Below, in pieces: positions 12,015 to 24,286 of a DNA stretch of 60,000 nucleotides. How positions within the stretch are numbered: the stretch's first letter is position 1; each line of letters opens with the position of its first letter. This DNA comes from Owenia fusiformis (taxonomy: Eukaryota > Annelida > Polychaeta > Sabellida > Oweniidae): the NCBI GenBank assembly GCA_903813345.2, contig CAIIXF020000003.1:4861815-4921814 (forward strand), given 5' to 3'. The notes beneath the pieces are model-generated. The model did not search any database, was not told where the DNA came from, and was given only the letters and a program-made list of their open reading frames with translations. A program made the translations under genes and the position numbers.

Positions 12015-13312
12015 CCAGAACAACGGCAACGCCAAAGCGTAGCGAATCCCATCGAACAGAAATGGCTGGCATTTTTACAAACGAAGCGCAAATATCATAA
12101 AACAACACACCAGAAAGGCCACCATTTTCAAAATGCTTGCTCACTAGCCAAGTTGCCATCAGAAGAAATAATATGCTTTTAAGTAGCCACCTCTAAAATT
12201 TTTGAAAAATCGCACACGTACTTGTAAAATAACACACATAAAAATGGTGGCCATTTTTCAAAATGGCCGACTACTCCCCAAAGTTCTATTAGACAATGTG
12301 CCATGCTTGAAGTATTCACATATCAAATATGAACAAAATCGCTCCACTACTTTTCGAGTTATAGTAAAATACGTTAAAATGGCGGCCATTTTTCAAAATG
12401 GCCACCTTCTACCAAAAGCGTCATTAAAAATAGACAGTGTGCCATGCTTATAGTATTCACATACCAAATATTAACAAAATCGCTACACTACTTTTCGAGT
12501 TATAGTGAAATACGTTAAAATGGCGGCCATTTTTCAAAAATTGTTTTCAAGTGGCCGCCTTCTACCAAAAGTGTCATAGGACAGTGTGCCAAGCTTATAG
12601 TATTCATATACCAAATATGAACAAAATCGCTCAACTACTTTTCGAATTATAGTAAAATATGTTAAAATGGCAGCCATTTTTCAAATTTTTTTTCAAAATG
12701 GCCGCCTTCTACCAAAAATGTCATAGGACAGTGTGCCATGCTTATAGTATTCACATACCAAATCTGAACAAAATCGCTCCACTACTTTTCGAGTTATAGT
12801 AAAATACGTTAAAATGGCGGCCATTTTTCAAAATGGCCGCCTTCTAACAAAAGTGTCTTTAGACAGTGTGCAATGCTTATAGTATTCACATACCAAATAT
12901 GAACAAAATCGCTCCACTATTTTTTGAGTTACAGCAAAAATCGTAAAATGACGAGAAAAGGCCGCCATTTTTCAAGATGGCTGCCATGTGCTTTTTTAAT
13001 ATCTACATTTGTAGCATTAATAATGTCCTTTATAATTTTTTTACATTTAAAACATATTGCTATTACAGTTTTACATATTGCACCTAAATTACTGTAAAAT
13101 CGTCACTAAAATGGCCGCCATTTTGAAATGAGCGGCCATTTTGAAAATCAGCTTTCGAGCAGAACTTCTACCCCCATAGGGTATATGTGTACAAAATATG
13201 AACAAAATCGGGCCAACGGTATTTGAGTTATTGCCCGGACGGACGGACGTAAGTACGGACGGACGGACGGAGGCGTTCCCTATATCCCTCCGAACTTCGT
13301 TCGATGGGATAA
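12015..13312 (+). mobile_element. Family B element B1, near full length
   Basis: The head CCAGAACAACGGCAACGCC continues with the hairpin ACGC-CAAA-GCGT and ATCCCATCGAAC (12046-12057). About six units of 137-149 bp follow, each with CAAAATCGCTCCACTACTTT, TCGAGTTATAGTAAAATACG and AAAATGGCGGCCATTTTTCA. A conserved 3' region from about 12990 leads to a GGAC/GTAC microsatellite (13236-13270). The terminal hairpin at 13284-13310 (ATCCCTCCGAAC, TTC loop, GTTCGATGGGAT) is followed by AA. The outer 3' arm is the exact reverse complement of the 5' motif. No coding capacity. Confidence 0.9.
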
Positions 13313-14476
13313 CTAAGACTTAGATGTCTCTTTCAAATTACTAATATCATGAGGTCATGGGGTCACCTGAGTGAATGCAAGTTTAATCAACCATAAATGT
13401 TTCAACTTTTCATATCAATCAGTTTTAGATGCAAAGTTGATGAGGGAATGAGGACACATTACAAATTTTCAACAAAATGTTATCATTTTGTAGAAATTCC
13501 ATCAAATAATTCATATCTATAAAATATTCCATATTTATGAGCAACAGTGTAAGTACAAACAAGGTACATATCGACATGACAAAACGTCATCACTTCACTG
13601 GTCAACCTGGTTATACACATTAAATCTTTATAACAAAATGGGTGAACTTCTGTTGGTGAAACTTTGTTATGATTTGTATGGATTTGCATTTTGTTTCCAT
13701 GGTCACTAATATTCATTGCCATGGTAACTGAAACTGCCAAAAATATGTTCAAAGATTAACATGTTTATATGTGTTGACAATAAAAAATTCAAGTCTTTAT
13801 AAGCACCCTATATAGATGGCAGATGGTGAGCAGATGGTGCAGATTTAACTGTCATTTTTTAATTTAAAGGACCATATGCACTCTCCATTCGGATCTCCCC
13901 ATGAGAAAATAAAGGACCCACGGTCCTGTGCTCACACAGTTTGGAACCTTCAGAGGAATGTATATCCTGACTTTCAAACAAAAATATTAATTTGGATTTG
14001 TAGTCTCGAACTTTGAGAAACTTAGATAGCACAGTTGTGTAACCTAGTTTGATGGCCTTTGACCTTGAAAATTTTACTTATTCAGAGCTCAGTAAGGTCT
14101 TTTGTGATTAAGCTGACCAAAATTTACATCCAAAAATCAACGTCAAAATAGACTATAACAATATGTCACAACTTCTGGTGGTAACATGAAAACTCTTACA
14201 TGTACATATGTGACATCTGTGTCTTTTTATGTTGAAATATTTAAACAATACAATATAATTCTATTGTGAAACTCCTACAGAAAATATACAGGGTGGGCCA
14301 AAACAATGTCCATATTTTCCTTTTGCTAAATTTTTGAATGAATGACTTTCAATTATGATGAAACATCACCACCAAATGATATATTAAAACATCACCACCA
14401 TTCCATATCAAAATATCACAACCTACTATCATGACAATTAAAACTTCATCATCACCATGTCAATTTAAAAAAAAAA
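13313..14476. other. No gene seen; degraded family E tail near 14150-14190
   Basis: TAACAATATGTCAC followed by GGTGGTAACATG at about 14157-14188 resembles the 3' hairpin of family E, without the rest of the element. CAGGGTGGGCCAAAAC near 14290 looks like the terminal sequence of some mariner-like elements but has no partner here. Otherwise AT-rich with no supported gene; the 89-codon open frame at 13483-13752 has no family features. Confidence 0.45.
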
Positions 14477-17408
14477 TACCATGGGTACTGGGCTCACATG
14501 GTGTTGCTCAAAAGTGAATGATGGCTAAAATGACAGAAAATGAAAACAAGAACACAAATGTGTACAAAATGTCCCAACCAATGGGTGATCCCGTCAAATG
14601 GTTATCCTGAAAATGAGTAGACAAGACTTTACCAACACAATTTGAGGACAGAAAATCCAAAATGGCCATCTTAAAATTTACCAAGAATGCCAAAAATTTA
14701 GATTTTTATACTAAGAACCACCCCTGGAAATTTGAAATTGATCCGTCACACAGTTAACCAGAAAACATGTAAACAAGACTTTACAGACAAGATTTCAGGA
14801 TGGAAAATCCAAAATGGCTACCTTGACATTTACCCAGAATGTCATAAAACTAATCTGTTTGTAGATTTTCATACTAAGAATCATCCCTGAAAATATGAAA
14901 TTGATCTATCAAACGGTTCACCTAAAAACGGGTAGACAAGACTTTACAGGCAAGATTTTAAGACAGAAAATCCAAAATGGCTGCCTTGACATTTATCCAG
15001 AATGCCAAAAAACTAATCAGATCTAGATTTTTATTCTAAGAATCATCCCTGAAAATTTGAAATTGATCTACAGAACGGTTCACCTAGAAATGCGTAGACA
15101 AGACTTTACAGACAAGATTTTAGGACGGAAAATCCAAAATGGCTGCCTTGACATTTACCCAGAATGCCAAAAAACTAATCAGTTCTAGATTTTCATACTA
15201 AGAATCATCCCTGAAAATTTGAAATTGATCTACCAAACAGTTCACCTGAAAACGAGTAGACAAGACTTTACAGACAAGATTTTAGGATGGAAAATCCAAA
15301 ATGGCTGCCTTGACATTTACCCAGAATGCCCAAAAAACTAATGAGATCTAGATGTTTATACTAAGAATCATCCCTGAAAATTTGAAATTGATCCACCAAA
15401 CGGTTCACCTGAAAACGCGCAGACAAGACTTCACAGACAAGATTTTAGGACCGAAAAATCCAAAATGGCCGACAATAAATAAGTCCTTATGAGGTCTTAC
15501 TGATTTCTTTTTACAAAACTATCACATATAACTACTGTTAACAATAAAGTAGGCTTTTACAACAAAGTACATCTGAAATTATTTATAAAACTACTAAATA
15601 GTTAAAGTATGAAAACTCAAAAACACCATTCAATATGATACAAAGTATTATCACGCGCTAACTTTTCTTAAGACATTCAAAATGGCTGACATGACTGAGC
15701 TAACAGGTCGAAAACCTATTCAGATGTAGAATGAAGTGAGCTGAACAAGATGTTAAAGTTCTAAAAGCAACTGTAAAGCAGTTTTTCTTAAAGTTTGCAG
15801 ACAAGGATTTTAGCATTTGACGTCAAAATGGCCGACAGGAAGTAGGTTTCGAGTTAAAAAATTTTCATCCACATCTATAGGCACTCATAAGTAATCCCTG
15901 AAAATTTGAAGGTGATGTCTGTAGCGGTTTTGGAGAAAACTCCCGGACGTACGGACGGACGGACAAACAGACAGTCGGACGCACCTAGGCGGACAATATG
16001 GCCCCACACTATGTGGTGGGGACATACAACTACTATTTACAAAGACATGGCTTTTTACAATGCAGGACACCTGAAATTATTTGTAAAGCTAGGAAATGGG
16101 CCAAAAGTGAATTTCCCGAGATAAAAATGATGGCCGTTTTGAAAATAGGCGGGTTTTTGAAGCAGCAGTCACAGGTTTTTTTTCTTTATTGATGTTGAAC
16201 AAAAATACTAGTATTTTAAAATGGGAATCCTATCTACAGAGAATTCAAAAGAGCCAAGTGTTGACAGACAGAGGTTTTAAAACTTGCCACTATCTTGGAC
16301 TGACTGAGAGACAGATGGACAAATCAATGTTAACTAAAATGGCTGAAAATAAAAAAACGGATATGATTTTTTGCCGATTTTTTGTTACAAAATTATTTCA
16401 TACAACTACTCCTTACAGTGACATGGCTTTTTACAATGCAGGACACCTGAAATTATTTGTAAAGCTAGGAAATGGGCCAAAAGTAAATTTCGCGAAACAA
16501 AAATGGTGGCCATTTTGAAAATAGGCGAGCTTTTGAACCAGGAGTCATAGGGGATTTTTTTTATATAGATGTTGAACAAAAATAACTTAAAACGGGAATC
16601 CTATCAACAGAGGATTTAAGGCAAATGGTCCAAAAGTGGATTTCGCGAGACAGATAGACAAATCAATGTTAACTAAAATGGCTGAAAATAAAAAAAACGG
16701 ATATAATTTTTTGCCGATTTTTTGTAACAAAATTATTTCATACAACTACTCTTTACATTGACATGGATTTTTACAATGCAGGACACCTGAAATTATTTGT
16801 AAAGTTAGGAAATGGGTCAAAAGTGAATTTCGCGAGACAAAAATGGTGGCCATTTTGAAAATAGGCGAGCTTTTGAACCAGGAGTCATAGGGGACTTTTT
16901 TGGGGTTGAACAGAAATAACTTAAAACAGGAATCCTAACGACAGAGGTTTTAAAACGTGCAACTATTGTTGACGGAAAAGTGGATTTCGTGAGTCGGATG
17001 GACAAATCAATGTTAACAAAAATGGCTGCAAATAAAAAAAAAATGGATATAATTTTTTGCTGAATTTTTGTTACAAAATAATTTCATACAACTACTCTTT
17101 ACATTGATATGGATTTTTACAATGTAAGACACCTGAAATTATTTGTAAAGCTAGGAAATGGGTCAAAAGTGAATTTTGCGAGACAAAAATGGCGGCCATT
17201 TTGAAAATAGGCAAGCTTTTGAACCAGGAGTCATAGGGGAGTTTTCTGTATTGATGTTGAACAGAAATAACTTAAAACGGTTATCCTATCGACAGAGGTT
17301 TTAAAACGTGCCACTATTGTTGACAGACGGACGCATGGACGGACGGACGCACGCACGGACAGACAGACGGACAAGTGAGTGATTGAAAAAACTCACCATG
17401 TGAGATAA
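14477..17408 (+). mobile_element. Family D element D1, interrupted by A2
   Basis: The head CCATGGGTACTGGGCTCACA carries TCACATGGTG (14494-14503). After nested element A2, three units of about 340-350 bp follow. Each has GACATGGCTTTTTACAATGC, AAATGGGCCAAAAGTGAATT, AAAATGGCGGCCATTTTGAA and CCAGGAGTCATAGGGG. A GGAC/GCAC microsatellite at about 17330-17372 precedes the 3' hairpin CTCAC-CAT-GTGAG, ending GATAA at 17408. CACCATGTGA (17394-17403) is the exact reverse complement of the 5' motif. The open frames inside are repeat by-products. Confidence 0.85.
14546..16025 (+). mobile_element. Family A element A2, near full length, nested in D1
   Basis: It runs from ACAAGAACACAAATGTGTAC to GTGGTGGGGACAT, with about five 162-bp units, the non-repeated 3' region and a short GGAC microsatellite (15953-15982). 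It sits inside a family D head. Compared with the head at 53488, about 56 bp of D sequence is missing at the junction, so the insertion came with a small target loss or the site was rearranged later. Confidence 0.88.
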
Positions 17409-17524
17409 ACATTACCATCAGGAGTTTATTTAAACAGCACCACCATGACATGACTTGCATTGTACTCTTAATAAAAAAAACTTTATTCCTTGATAACTTT
17501 ACCTTGTCTTTTATTTTGCATTAA

Positions 17525-18126
17525 AGGAATATTCCTTGCCAAACCATCTCTCTCCTCATATGGTAGTTATAACCATATATATGCTTGCCATGTTTAGCAA
17601 AACACGCAAAAATGTTTTGATATGGTCAAATTTGATCACTTAGAAATGTGATGCTCAATTCCAGTAAGCTGCCATCTTTTAAAATTTCACACAGGAAGTG
17701 ATGTCATCGACTCTCAACTTTGCATATAGCATTAGGTGAGGAGCTATTAAGAACTACAAAACCAGCTAAATATTCTTTTTCAACTTTGTATCTTATTTAA
17801 TCCTTCTGAAAATCTCTTCATTTATTCTAAGTTGACAAGCCCTGAAAATATTTTTGCACAGAAAGTAATGATCACTTGTCAAGAAGTGATTTTGTGCTAC
17901 TTTCCTATACTGTTATGGGCAAGGTTATAGAAGTTGAGAGTTGATGACATCACTTCCTGCAAGAAATCTTAAAAGATGGCAGCTCACTGGAAATAAGCAC
18001 TAGATTTTTAAATGATCAATATTGACCATATTAAAACATTTTCCCATGTTTTGCTAAATATGGAAACTATATATATGATTATAGCTACCATATCAAGAGA
18101 GAAAGGGTCTGGCAAGGAATATTCCT
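17525..18126. mobile_element. Fold-back DNA transposon with TTAA target duplication
   Basis: TTAA at 17521-17524 and 18127-18130 flanks ends AGGAATATTCCTTGCCA and its reverse complement. The arms match for over 200 bp with scattered differences, for example GGAAGTGATGTCATCGACTC against GAGTTGATGACATCACTTCC. There is no transposase frame. TTAA targets are used by piggyBac-like and some other DNA transposons; which group mobilised this copy is unknown. Confidence 0.82.
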
Positions 18127-18167
18127 TTAAATGTCTAACCAGTATAACAGTAATATATTGTCATTAA

Positions 18168-18716
18168 AGGGGCAATACCGGAAATCGGGAATAATTCCTT
18201 AGAAAAACTTCAAAATAAATCGTTGGTGCCTCAAACCTGCCCCTAAGAATGGCTACGACGTGAACTTACTTTTGTCAAAATACCGGAGCCTGAAAAAAAT
18301 CACTCACCTAGATATCAACGAAAGAAGTGTCAGTTTCGTTCGACTGCGAGAGCAAAATTGAAGCTGAGCTAAACGGTTTTCGTTTGTCGTAAAATTGACC
18401 TCATTTAACTGCGCCATCTGCCGAATGAATCATTGTTTCGTGTCATATGATTCATTGTTTTGTGTCACGTGACCTACCTTTAGACCTTTTGCCACCTATC
18501 GTAAGTTAATCAAGTTAAAATGAAATTTTTTGATCCAAGAAGAAAATTTGCACAAAAATTATAAACTCCGCTTGACATAATCTTTGTCACTCTATCGTCT
18601 TCTTGATGAGGCACATCGGAACTTGGGATTAATAGCCATTCAACAAAGCCACAAAAAGTATGTATATTAGTTGTTCAACATGTTCAATTGTGTTAATATT
18701 TCCCGGAACTCGGCCT
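18168..18716. mobile_element. Probable TTAA-flanked MITE
   Basis: TTAA occurs at 18164-18167 and 18717-18720. The left end AGGGGCAATACCGGAAAT and the right end, reverse-complemented AGGCCGAGTTCCGGGAAAT, agree imperfectly. About 549 bp with no coding sequence. It begins only 38 bp after the previous TTAA element. Confidence 0.6.
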
Positions 18717-18720
18717 TTAA

Positions 18721-19843
18721 GCTGTCAGTCTGTCAATATGTAGAACTTTCTCACAATAAATCATAAAAATCTCTAAAATTAATTCCCTTCATTAGGCCAT
18801 ATGATTTATATATACTTTAATTTAAACTAAACCTCACTAACTTTGGAGATCAAAATTGTTGAAATATGAATATCATTCTAGTCTCTTACTCTATCATTCA
18901 GCAAACCTTTTAATGCAGAGATGAAGAATTGATCACCTTAAGTTATTATTTAGGGGATTATCACAGGTAGACATATTCTGAGGAGATTGGACCAACTTGG
19001 GTGACACTTGATAGACACCCTCTCACTTATGGCACTCATATCACTCTCATCACACCCATCAAGATTCTCTCCATATTTCAAAATCCTCAGTTTTGATTAG
19101 TCATGTGATTAGAATGGCTGTAAGAATTGTGGGATTTGGTAATCTTTGATAGCTCTTGAGAGAACTGGCACCCAAGATAAATTAGCCAATATAATGAGAT
19201 CTAATATTAACTCCTTGACATTAAAATAACAATTTCATAATAGAGTGATAACAGGTGATAACACACCTCAATGAGGAGTGATTAATAACAATATAGCTAG
19301 GGTTGAATTTATTAGAAACTTATTCTACAATACAAATGATATAGGAGCATTAAAGCAAATTTTGAAATTTTGAGACTATGTTAAATAATTCTTCTCAAAA
19401 AGTATTCAACATTATTGTACAAGATAAATGGTTGAGCTGTTTTCAGACAGTAGATAAGTGGCCTCCTTAGGAATATTTTTCTGGAGCAGACTAGGTCATA
19501 TGTATGTCTTGAGTTATTATCAGTTTTTTCAAGTTTGAGCAGAATCCAAAAGCAGTTATTAAAGGTGCAGTGTCAGTTTAAAGCACAATTAGGGTAACCC
19601 CTCTTATGTTTTGGTGTTAAAAGATGTAAAAGATGTTCGTCTATCTACCAACAAACTCTGAGGCTTCAACTTATTCATTTTAAATGATTGTTCACTTACA
19701 GTACTTGGGTAGTAGTACAGTTGAATTTAAATTAAAAACCCATTCAACAATTTGCTCCAATCTGATTGGCTTATTGGCTTGACAACGCATGTTGCTTAAC
19801 GTAGTGATGACAGGAAATTCAACTAGTAAATAAACATTGTTAA
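18721..19843. other. No gene or recognised repeat
   Basis: AT-rich intron sequence. I checked for splice-bounded frames and inverted repeats and saw none I would defend. Confidence 0.5.
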
Positions 19844-20732
19844 CCAGAACAACGGCAACGCCAAAGCGTAGCGAATCCCATCGAACAGAAATGGCTGGCA
19901 TTTTTACAAACGAAGTGCAAATATCATAAAACAACACACCAGAAAGGCCACCATTTTCAAAATGGTTGCTCACTAGCCAAGTTGTCATCAGAAGAAATAA
20001 TATGCTTTTAAGTAGCCACCTCTAAAATTTTGGAAAAATCGCACACGTACTTGTAAAATAACACACATAAAAATGGTGGCCATTTTTCAAAATGGCCGAC
20101 TACTCCCCAAAGTTTTATTAGACAATGTGCCATGCTTAAAGTATTCACATATCAAATATGAACAAAAATGCTCCACTACTTTTCGAGTTATAGTAAAATA
20201 CGTTAAAATGGCGGCCATTTTTCAAAATGGCCGCCTTCTACCAAAAGTGTCTTTGACAGTGTGCAATGCTTATAGTATTCACACACCAAATATGAACAAA
20301 ATCGCTCCACTATTTTTTGAGTTACAGCAAAAATCGTAAAATGACGAGTAAAGGCCGCCATTTTTCAAGATGGCTGCCATGTGCTTTTTAATATCTACAT
20401 TTGTAGCATTATTAATGTCCTTTATAATTTTTTTACATTTAAAACATATTGCTATTACAGTTTTACATATTGCACCTAAATTACTGTAAAATCGTGACTA
20501 AAATGGCCGCCATTTTGAAATGAGCGGCCATTTTGAAAATCCGCTTTCGAGCAGAACTTGTACTCCCATAGGGTATATGTGTACAAAATATGAACAAAAT
20601 CGGGCCAACGGTATTTGAGTTATTGCCCGGACGGACGGACGGACAGACGGACGTACGTACGTACGGACGGACAGACGGACGGACGGACGGAGGCGTTCCC
20701 TATATCCCTCCGAACTTCGTTCGATGGGATAA
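19844..20732 (+). mobile_element. Family B element B2, short but complete
   Basis: The head (CCAGAACAACGG, ACGC-CAAA-GCGT, ATCCCATCGAAC), about two core units, the conserved 3' region and a GGAC/GTAC array (about 20629-20690) are all present. The tail hairpin at about 20704-20730 is followed by AA. The flanks are A on the left and T on the right, with no duplication. Confidence 0.9.
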
Positions 20733-20884
20733 TAATTACAAGATCAGAAGAAAATACTTACTCAGACATACTACAATATATTAGTAGTAAAATTGAACAT
20801 TTTCAAATAATATGAGCATTCTTCATGACATTTTTCTGAAATTATTTATATGTTTAAAAAATATTTATTTTCAGATAAGTCTAT

Positions 20885-21060
20885 AGCATGATAGCTCAGT
20901 CAGTAGCAGTGCAAGACTGGGTTTCAGGGTCTGAATACCGGCTGAGATACCCTGCACGCAGAGTCTAGTTATAAACTACCCTCTGCCTAGTATAGACTAT
21001 ATTACAGTTTAGTAGCTCCGCCCCAAAGATTGGTGCCTGTGACAGCCCAGGTAATAAATC
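20885..21060 (+). repeat. tRNA-derived SINE-like sequence
   Basis: TAGCTCAGTCAGTAG at 20892 resembles a pol III A box, and GGTCTGAATACC at 20938 resembles a B box about 35 nt further on, the spacing expected for a tRNA-like SINE head. The cloverleaf is not intact (no matching acceptor stem), so it is not a functional tRNA gene. The 3' limit is uncertain. Confidence 0.55.
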
Positions 21061-21289
21061 ATTCCAAATCTACCATGCTGACCCTTTCTCAACTAATCAG
21101 CGAAGTTGAAGGAACACATGCTAAATACGTGCTCATTAACTATGCACAAATGTCAGAGGAAAAGACCATAACCTTTGCATTCATTTGACTTCGCTTCCAG
21201 AAAGAGCCAATGATCTCACCGAGCCAACCAGAGTTCGGAAACATATAAATATAATCATGTAACTATATTGTGCCATTAAAAAAGAAATA

Positions 21290-21437
21290 GTACATTTTAG
21301 AATATGATACTCTGACGTCTTTTTTGATAGCTTTTACTCTTAGTGTTATAAGACTTCAAACAGAAGTGAAAGTTATCCGCAAATGATAACCCATGTCATG
21401 GAATAGTTAATTTTCTTTGGTATAACGAAACTTATCC
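21290..21437 (+). repeat. Dispersed repeat shared with the palindrome near 50.5 kb
   Basis: The stretch from TGCCATTAAAAAAGAAATAG through GACTTCAAACAGAAGTGAAA to GGTATAACGAAAC matches 50450-50624 closely. At 50 kb it forms one arm of a palindrome; here only one arm is present. Confidence 0.7.
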
Positions 21438-21499
21438 CATAGTTAAGGTCAAGTCTGTAGAATGACACATAAATATATTAATGATATTTTGCAAATGCC

Positions 21500-22930
21500 T
21501 GGAAAAAGCGATATCTGTGGAATACGGAATACGGAAAATGAAAAAATTGGATTTTAGAATTGCGAATTCCTGCAAAGCAGCCATTTTGAATTTTCTGAGG
21601 TACAAATCTGAAAAATAATACCATAATTGTGATCTAGTCCAAAATTCCTTCAATTTGAGTATAATATAGCCATACTTTGAAGGGATCGAAAAATTATTGC
21701 GAAATCGTACATTAGACGGCCATTTTGAATTTTACGAGGCTCGAATCAGAAAAAAGATACAATATTTGCAATCTACTCTTAATTGCCTTTCATTTGAGTA
21801 TAATAAAGCTATACTTCAGAAAGATCTAAAAATTAGTGAAAATTTCTGTTTTCCTGTCCCCCCATACATGGCCCCTGGGGGTCAGGATGAAAAACACAGA
21901 ATATATGTGAAATAGATAAATGTTGTGAATACACTACCAAAATTTCAAACAATAATATTAATTACTTTGGTTTAGAATGAAAAATTTATGATTTTTGCGA
22001 AAAAGTCCCGTCATTTTTTAAGTGGCGCCCATCTTGAGAAAAAAAATTTTTGCGTAAAACTATTCACCAATATACTTCTTTCCACTGAATATGAAGAAAA
22101 TCTGTCAACTAGTATTTGAGTTATCTTCCGGACGGACGGACGGACGGACGGACGGACGGACGGACGGACGGACGGACGGACGGACGGACGGACGGACGGA
22201 CGGACGGACGGACGGACGGACGGACGGACGGACGGACGGACGGACGGACGGACGGACGGACGGACGGACGGACGGACGGACGGACGGACGGACGGACGGA
22301 CGGACGGACGGACGGACGGACGGACGGACGGACGGACGGACGGACGGACGGACGGACGGACGGACGGACGGACGGACGGACGGACGGACGGACGGACGGA
22401 CGGACGGACGGACGGACGGACGGACGGACGGACGGACGGACGGACGGACGGACGGACGGACGGACGGACGGACGGACGGACGGACGGACGGACGGACGGA
22501 CGGACGGACGGACGGACGGACGGACGGACGGACGGACGGACGGACGGACGGACGGACGGACGGACGGACGGACGGACGGACGGACGGACGGACGGACGGA
22601 CGGACGGACGGACGGACGGACGGACGGACGGACGGACGGACGGACGGACGGACGGACGGACGGACGGACGGACGGACGGACGGACGGACGGACGGACGGA
22701 CGGACGGACGGACGGACGGACGGACGGACGGACGGACGGACGGACGGACGGACGGACGGACGGACGGACGGACGGACGGACGGACGGACGGACTGACTGA
22801 CTGACTGACTGACTGACTGACTGACTGACTGACTGACTGACTGACGGACTGACGGACTGACGGACTGACGGACTGACGGACGGACGGAGGGCTTCACTAT
22901 ATCCCTAACGAACTTCGTTCGTTGGGATAA
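21500..22930 (+). mobile_element. Family G element with a giant GGAC microsatellite
   Basis: The core has two diverged units (GCAGCCATTTTGAATTTTCT near 21578 and GGCCATTTTGAATTTTACGA near 21718) related to G2 at 58.7 kb. GTCAACTAGTATTTGAGTTA precedes the GGAC array, and GGGCTTCACTATATCCC follows it. The tail arms ATCCCTAACGAAC and GTTCGTTGGGAT pair except for one bulged T, then ATAA. The head could not be located, so the left limit is approximate. Confidence 0.75.
22130..22793. repeat. Perfect (GGAC)n array, about 166 units
   Basis: 664 bp of uninterrupted GGAC. It turns into about 13 units of GACT (to about 22843), then GACGGACT octamers, and ends near 22887. Both strands are open in several frames only because a 4-bp repeat lacks stop codons. 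It occupies the place where other family copies have a short GGAC tract. Confidence 0.97.
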
Positions 22931-23137
22931 TAAGATTGATATCTATTGGCAAAATGAATAACCCGAGGATATCGCCACAATATACTCCGAAAAACCAATA
23001 TGAGGAGGATATCGTGACGATATACTCAGCTTGTTGATTTCCTGCCAAATTGAACTATTTGACATTAAATATGATTTTCAATGATATTATATATTTAGTA
23101 CACTACTAGTAAGTGTAGGATAATAAGAACATACTAT

Positions 23138-23230
23138 GATTTTGAGGAATATCATTTTACTCTACTCGCTTCGCTCTCTCGTGCAGATATCAATATCACC
23201 TCGTCAATAAAAATGATATTCCTCAAAATC
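23138..23230. repeat. Hairpin with about 22-bp stem
   Basis: GATTTTGAGGAATATCATTT at 23138 is mirrored by AAATGATATTCCTCAAAATC ending 23230, and a weaker match continues outwards (GGATAAT against ATTATAGGATATCC). The loop includes ACTCGCTTCGCTCTCTCGTG. Confidence 0.65.
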
Positions 23231-23976
23231 AAGGATATCCTATAATTATCTGCATTTTTACAGACTTTTAAATCTACAGAAAAGTAGGTTTGTATCAAAT
23301 TCTATGGATGATATCATGGACTTTCAAGAGTCAAAGTCCATGATGACATTAAAATGTAATTTTGAATTTTTAAAATTTAAATTTGATATATATATATACA
23401 TATAAATTAGGCACCTTTAAAAATGCAAAATGCCAACATACCCAAAATGCAGCAATAAAATATTCATAACCAATAATTATTAATTAATTCATAAAAACAA
23501 TATTGACTGTACTTTGCAGAAAAATTATAAAAAATGACATAGAAAATAAATAAGCTCACCTTATTGATATTCAGAATGTGAATAAGGTGCAAAAACAAAG
23601 GTGGGTACATATACAACTTCAACAGTCCAATTGTATCATTATCAAGCCAAGTACTTCAGTTAAGTGACGAAATTATCAACTGAGGCATTATTAATTATAT
23701 GCCATATCTGCAACTTGTTGATACAACAACAGGCCATCTTGAGACACTTTATAAGGAGTATATTGTAAAGTCGTTTATTTCTATTTAACAATGGTTTATC
23801 ACTGGGTGTTCGACATACGAAAGGCTACTACTTAAACTTAAAGTGACCTAAGATTAAAATATGAAGAAAATAAGACTCTGATCAAGTTCACAACTCAGTT
23901 GATGTCAAAATACTAAAAAATATAATGACCTCGATTTAATACTTGTAAAAGTTTCACTATCTTCATACTTTCCAAT
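23231..23976. other. No gene or recognised repeat
   Basis: AT-rich; a TATATATATACATATA stretch at about 23385 is the only simple sequence. No supported gene. Confidence 0.5.
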
Positions 23977-24245
23977 ACAAGAACACAAATGTGTACAACA
24001 TGTCCCCACCAATGGGTGATCCCAATAGATTTTTTATCCAGAATGGCCAACACTAATAATATATAATCAGTTGAAGAAACTAAATCTTAGGACTAAAAAT
24101 CCCAAATGGCAGCCTAATTGATATTTGCCCAGGATGCCAAAAAGCTAACCAATTCAAGATTTTTATTCAAATAATCATCCCTGAAAATTTGAAATCAATC
24201 CATCAAACGGTTCACCTGACTTTTTCAAGATTTAAGATTTTATTA
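23977..24245 (+). mobile_element. Family A element A3, head and about one unit only
   Basis: The ACAAGAACACAAATGTGTAC head and TGTCCCCACCA motif are followed by one diverged unit, then the copy stops about 40 bp before the head of A4. Confidence 0.75.
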
Positions 24246-24286
24246 GATTCGAACATGACTGTATTCACACCTTCTATAAACTGTAA

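Noticed and set aside
13291-13310. GTTCGATGGGAT in family tails as a tRNA B box
   Set aside because: It resembles GGTTCGANNCC loosely but there is no A box at the right distance, no cloverleaf, and the sequence is explained by the tail hairpin.
12015-13312. Classical Helitron ends (5' TC, 3' CTRR)
   Set aside because: Neither strand of the families shows TC and CTRR at the mapped ends; the tail ends ATAA. The A|T insertion and 3' hairpin fit a Helentron-like class better, but that remains inference.
20885-20960. Functional tRNA gene
   Set aside because: A-box and B-box-like segments exist but the acceptor and anticodon stems do not pair; a SINE head explains them better.
22091-22897. Long open frames of 226-258 codons on both strands with GRTD- or SVRP-type repeats
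   Set aside because: They are translations of the pure GGAC array, which has no stop codons in these frames. No start context, splice sites or domain; the same pattern appears wherever the microsatellite occurs.
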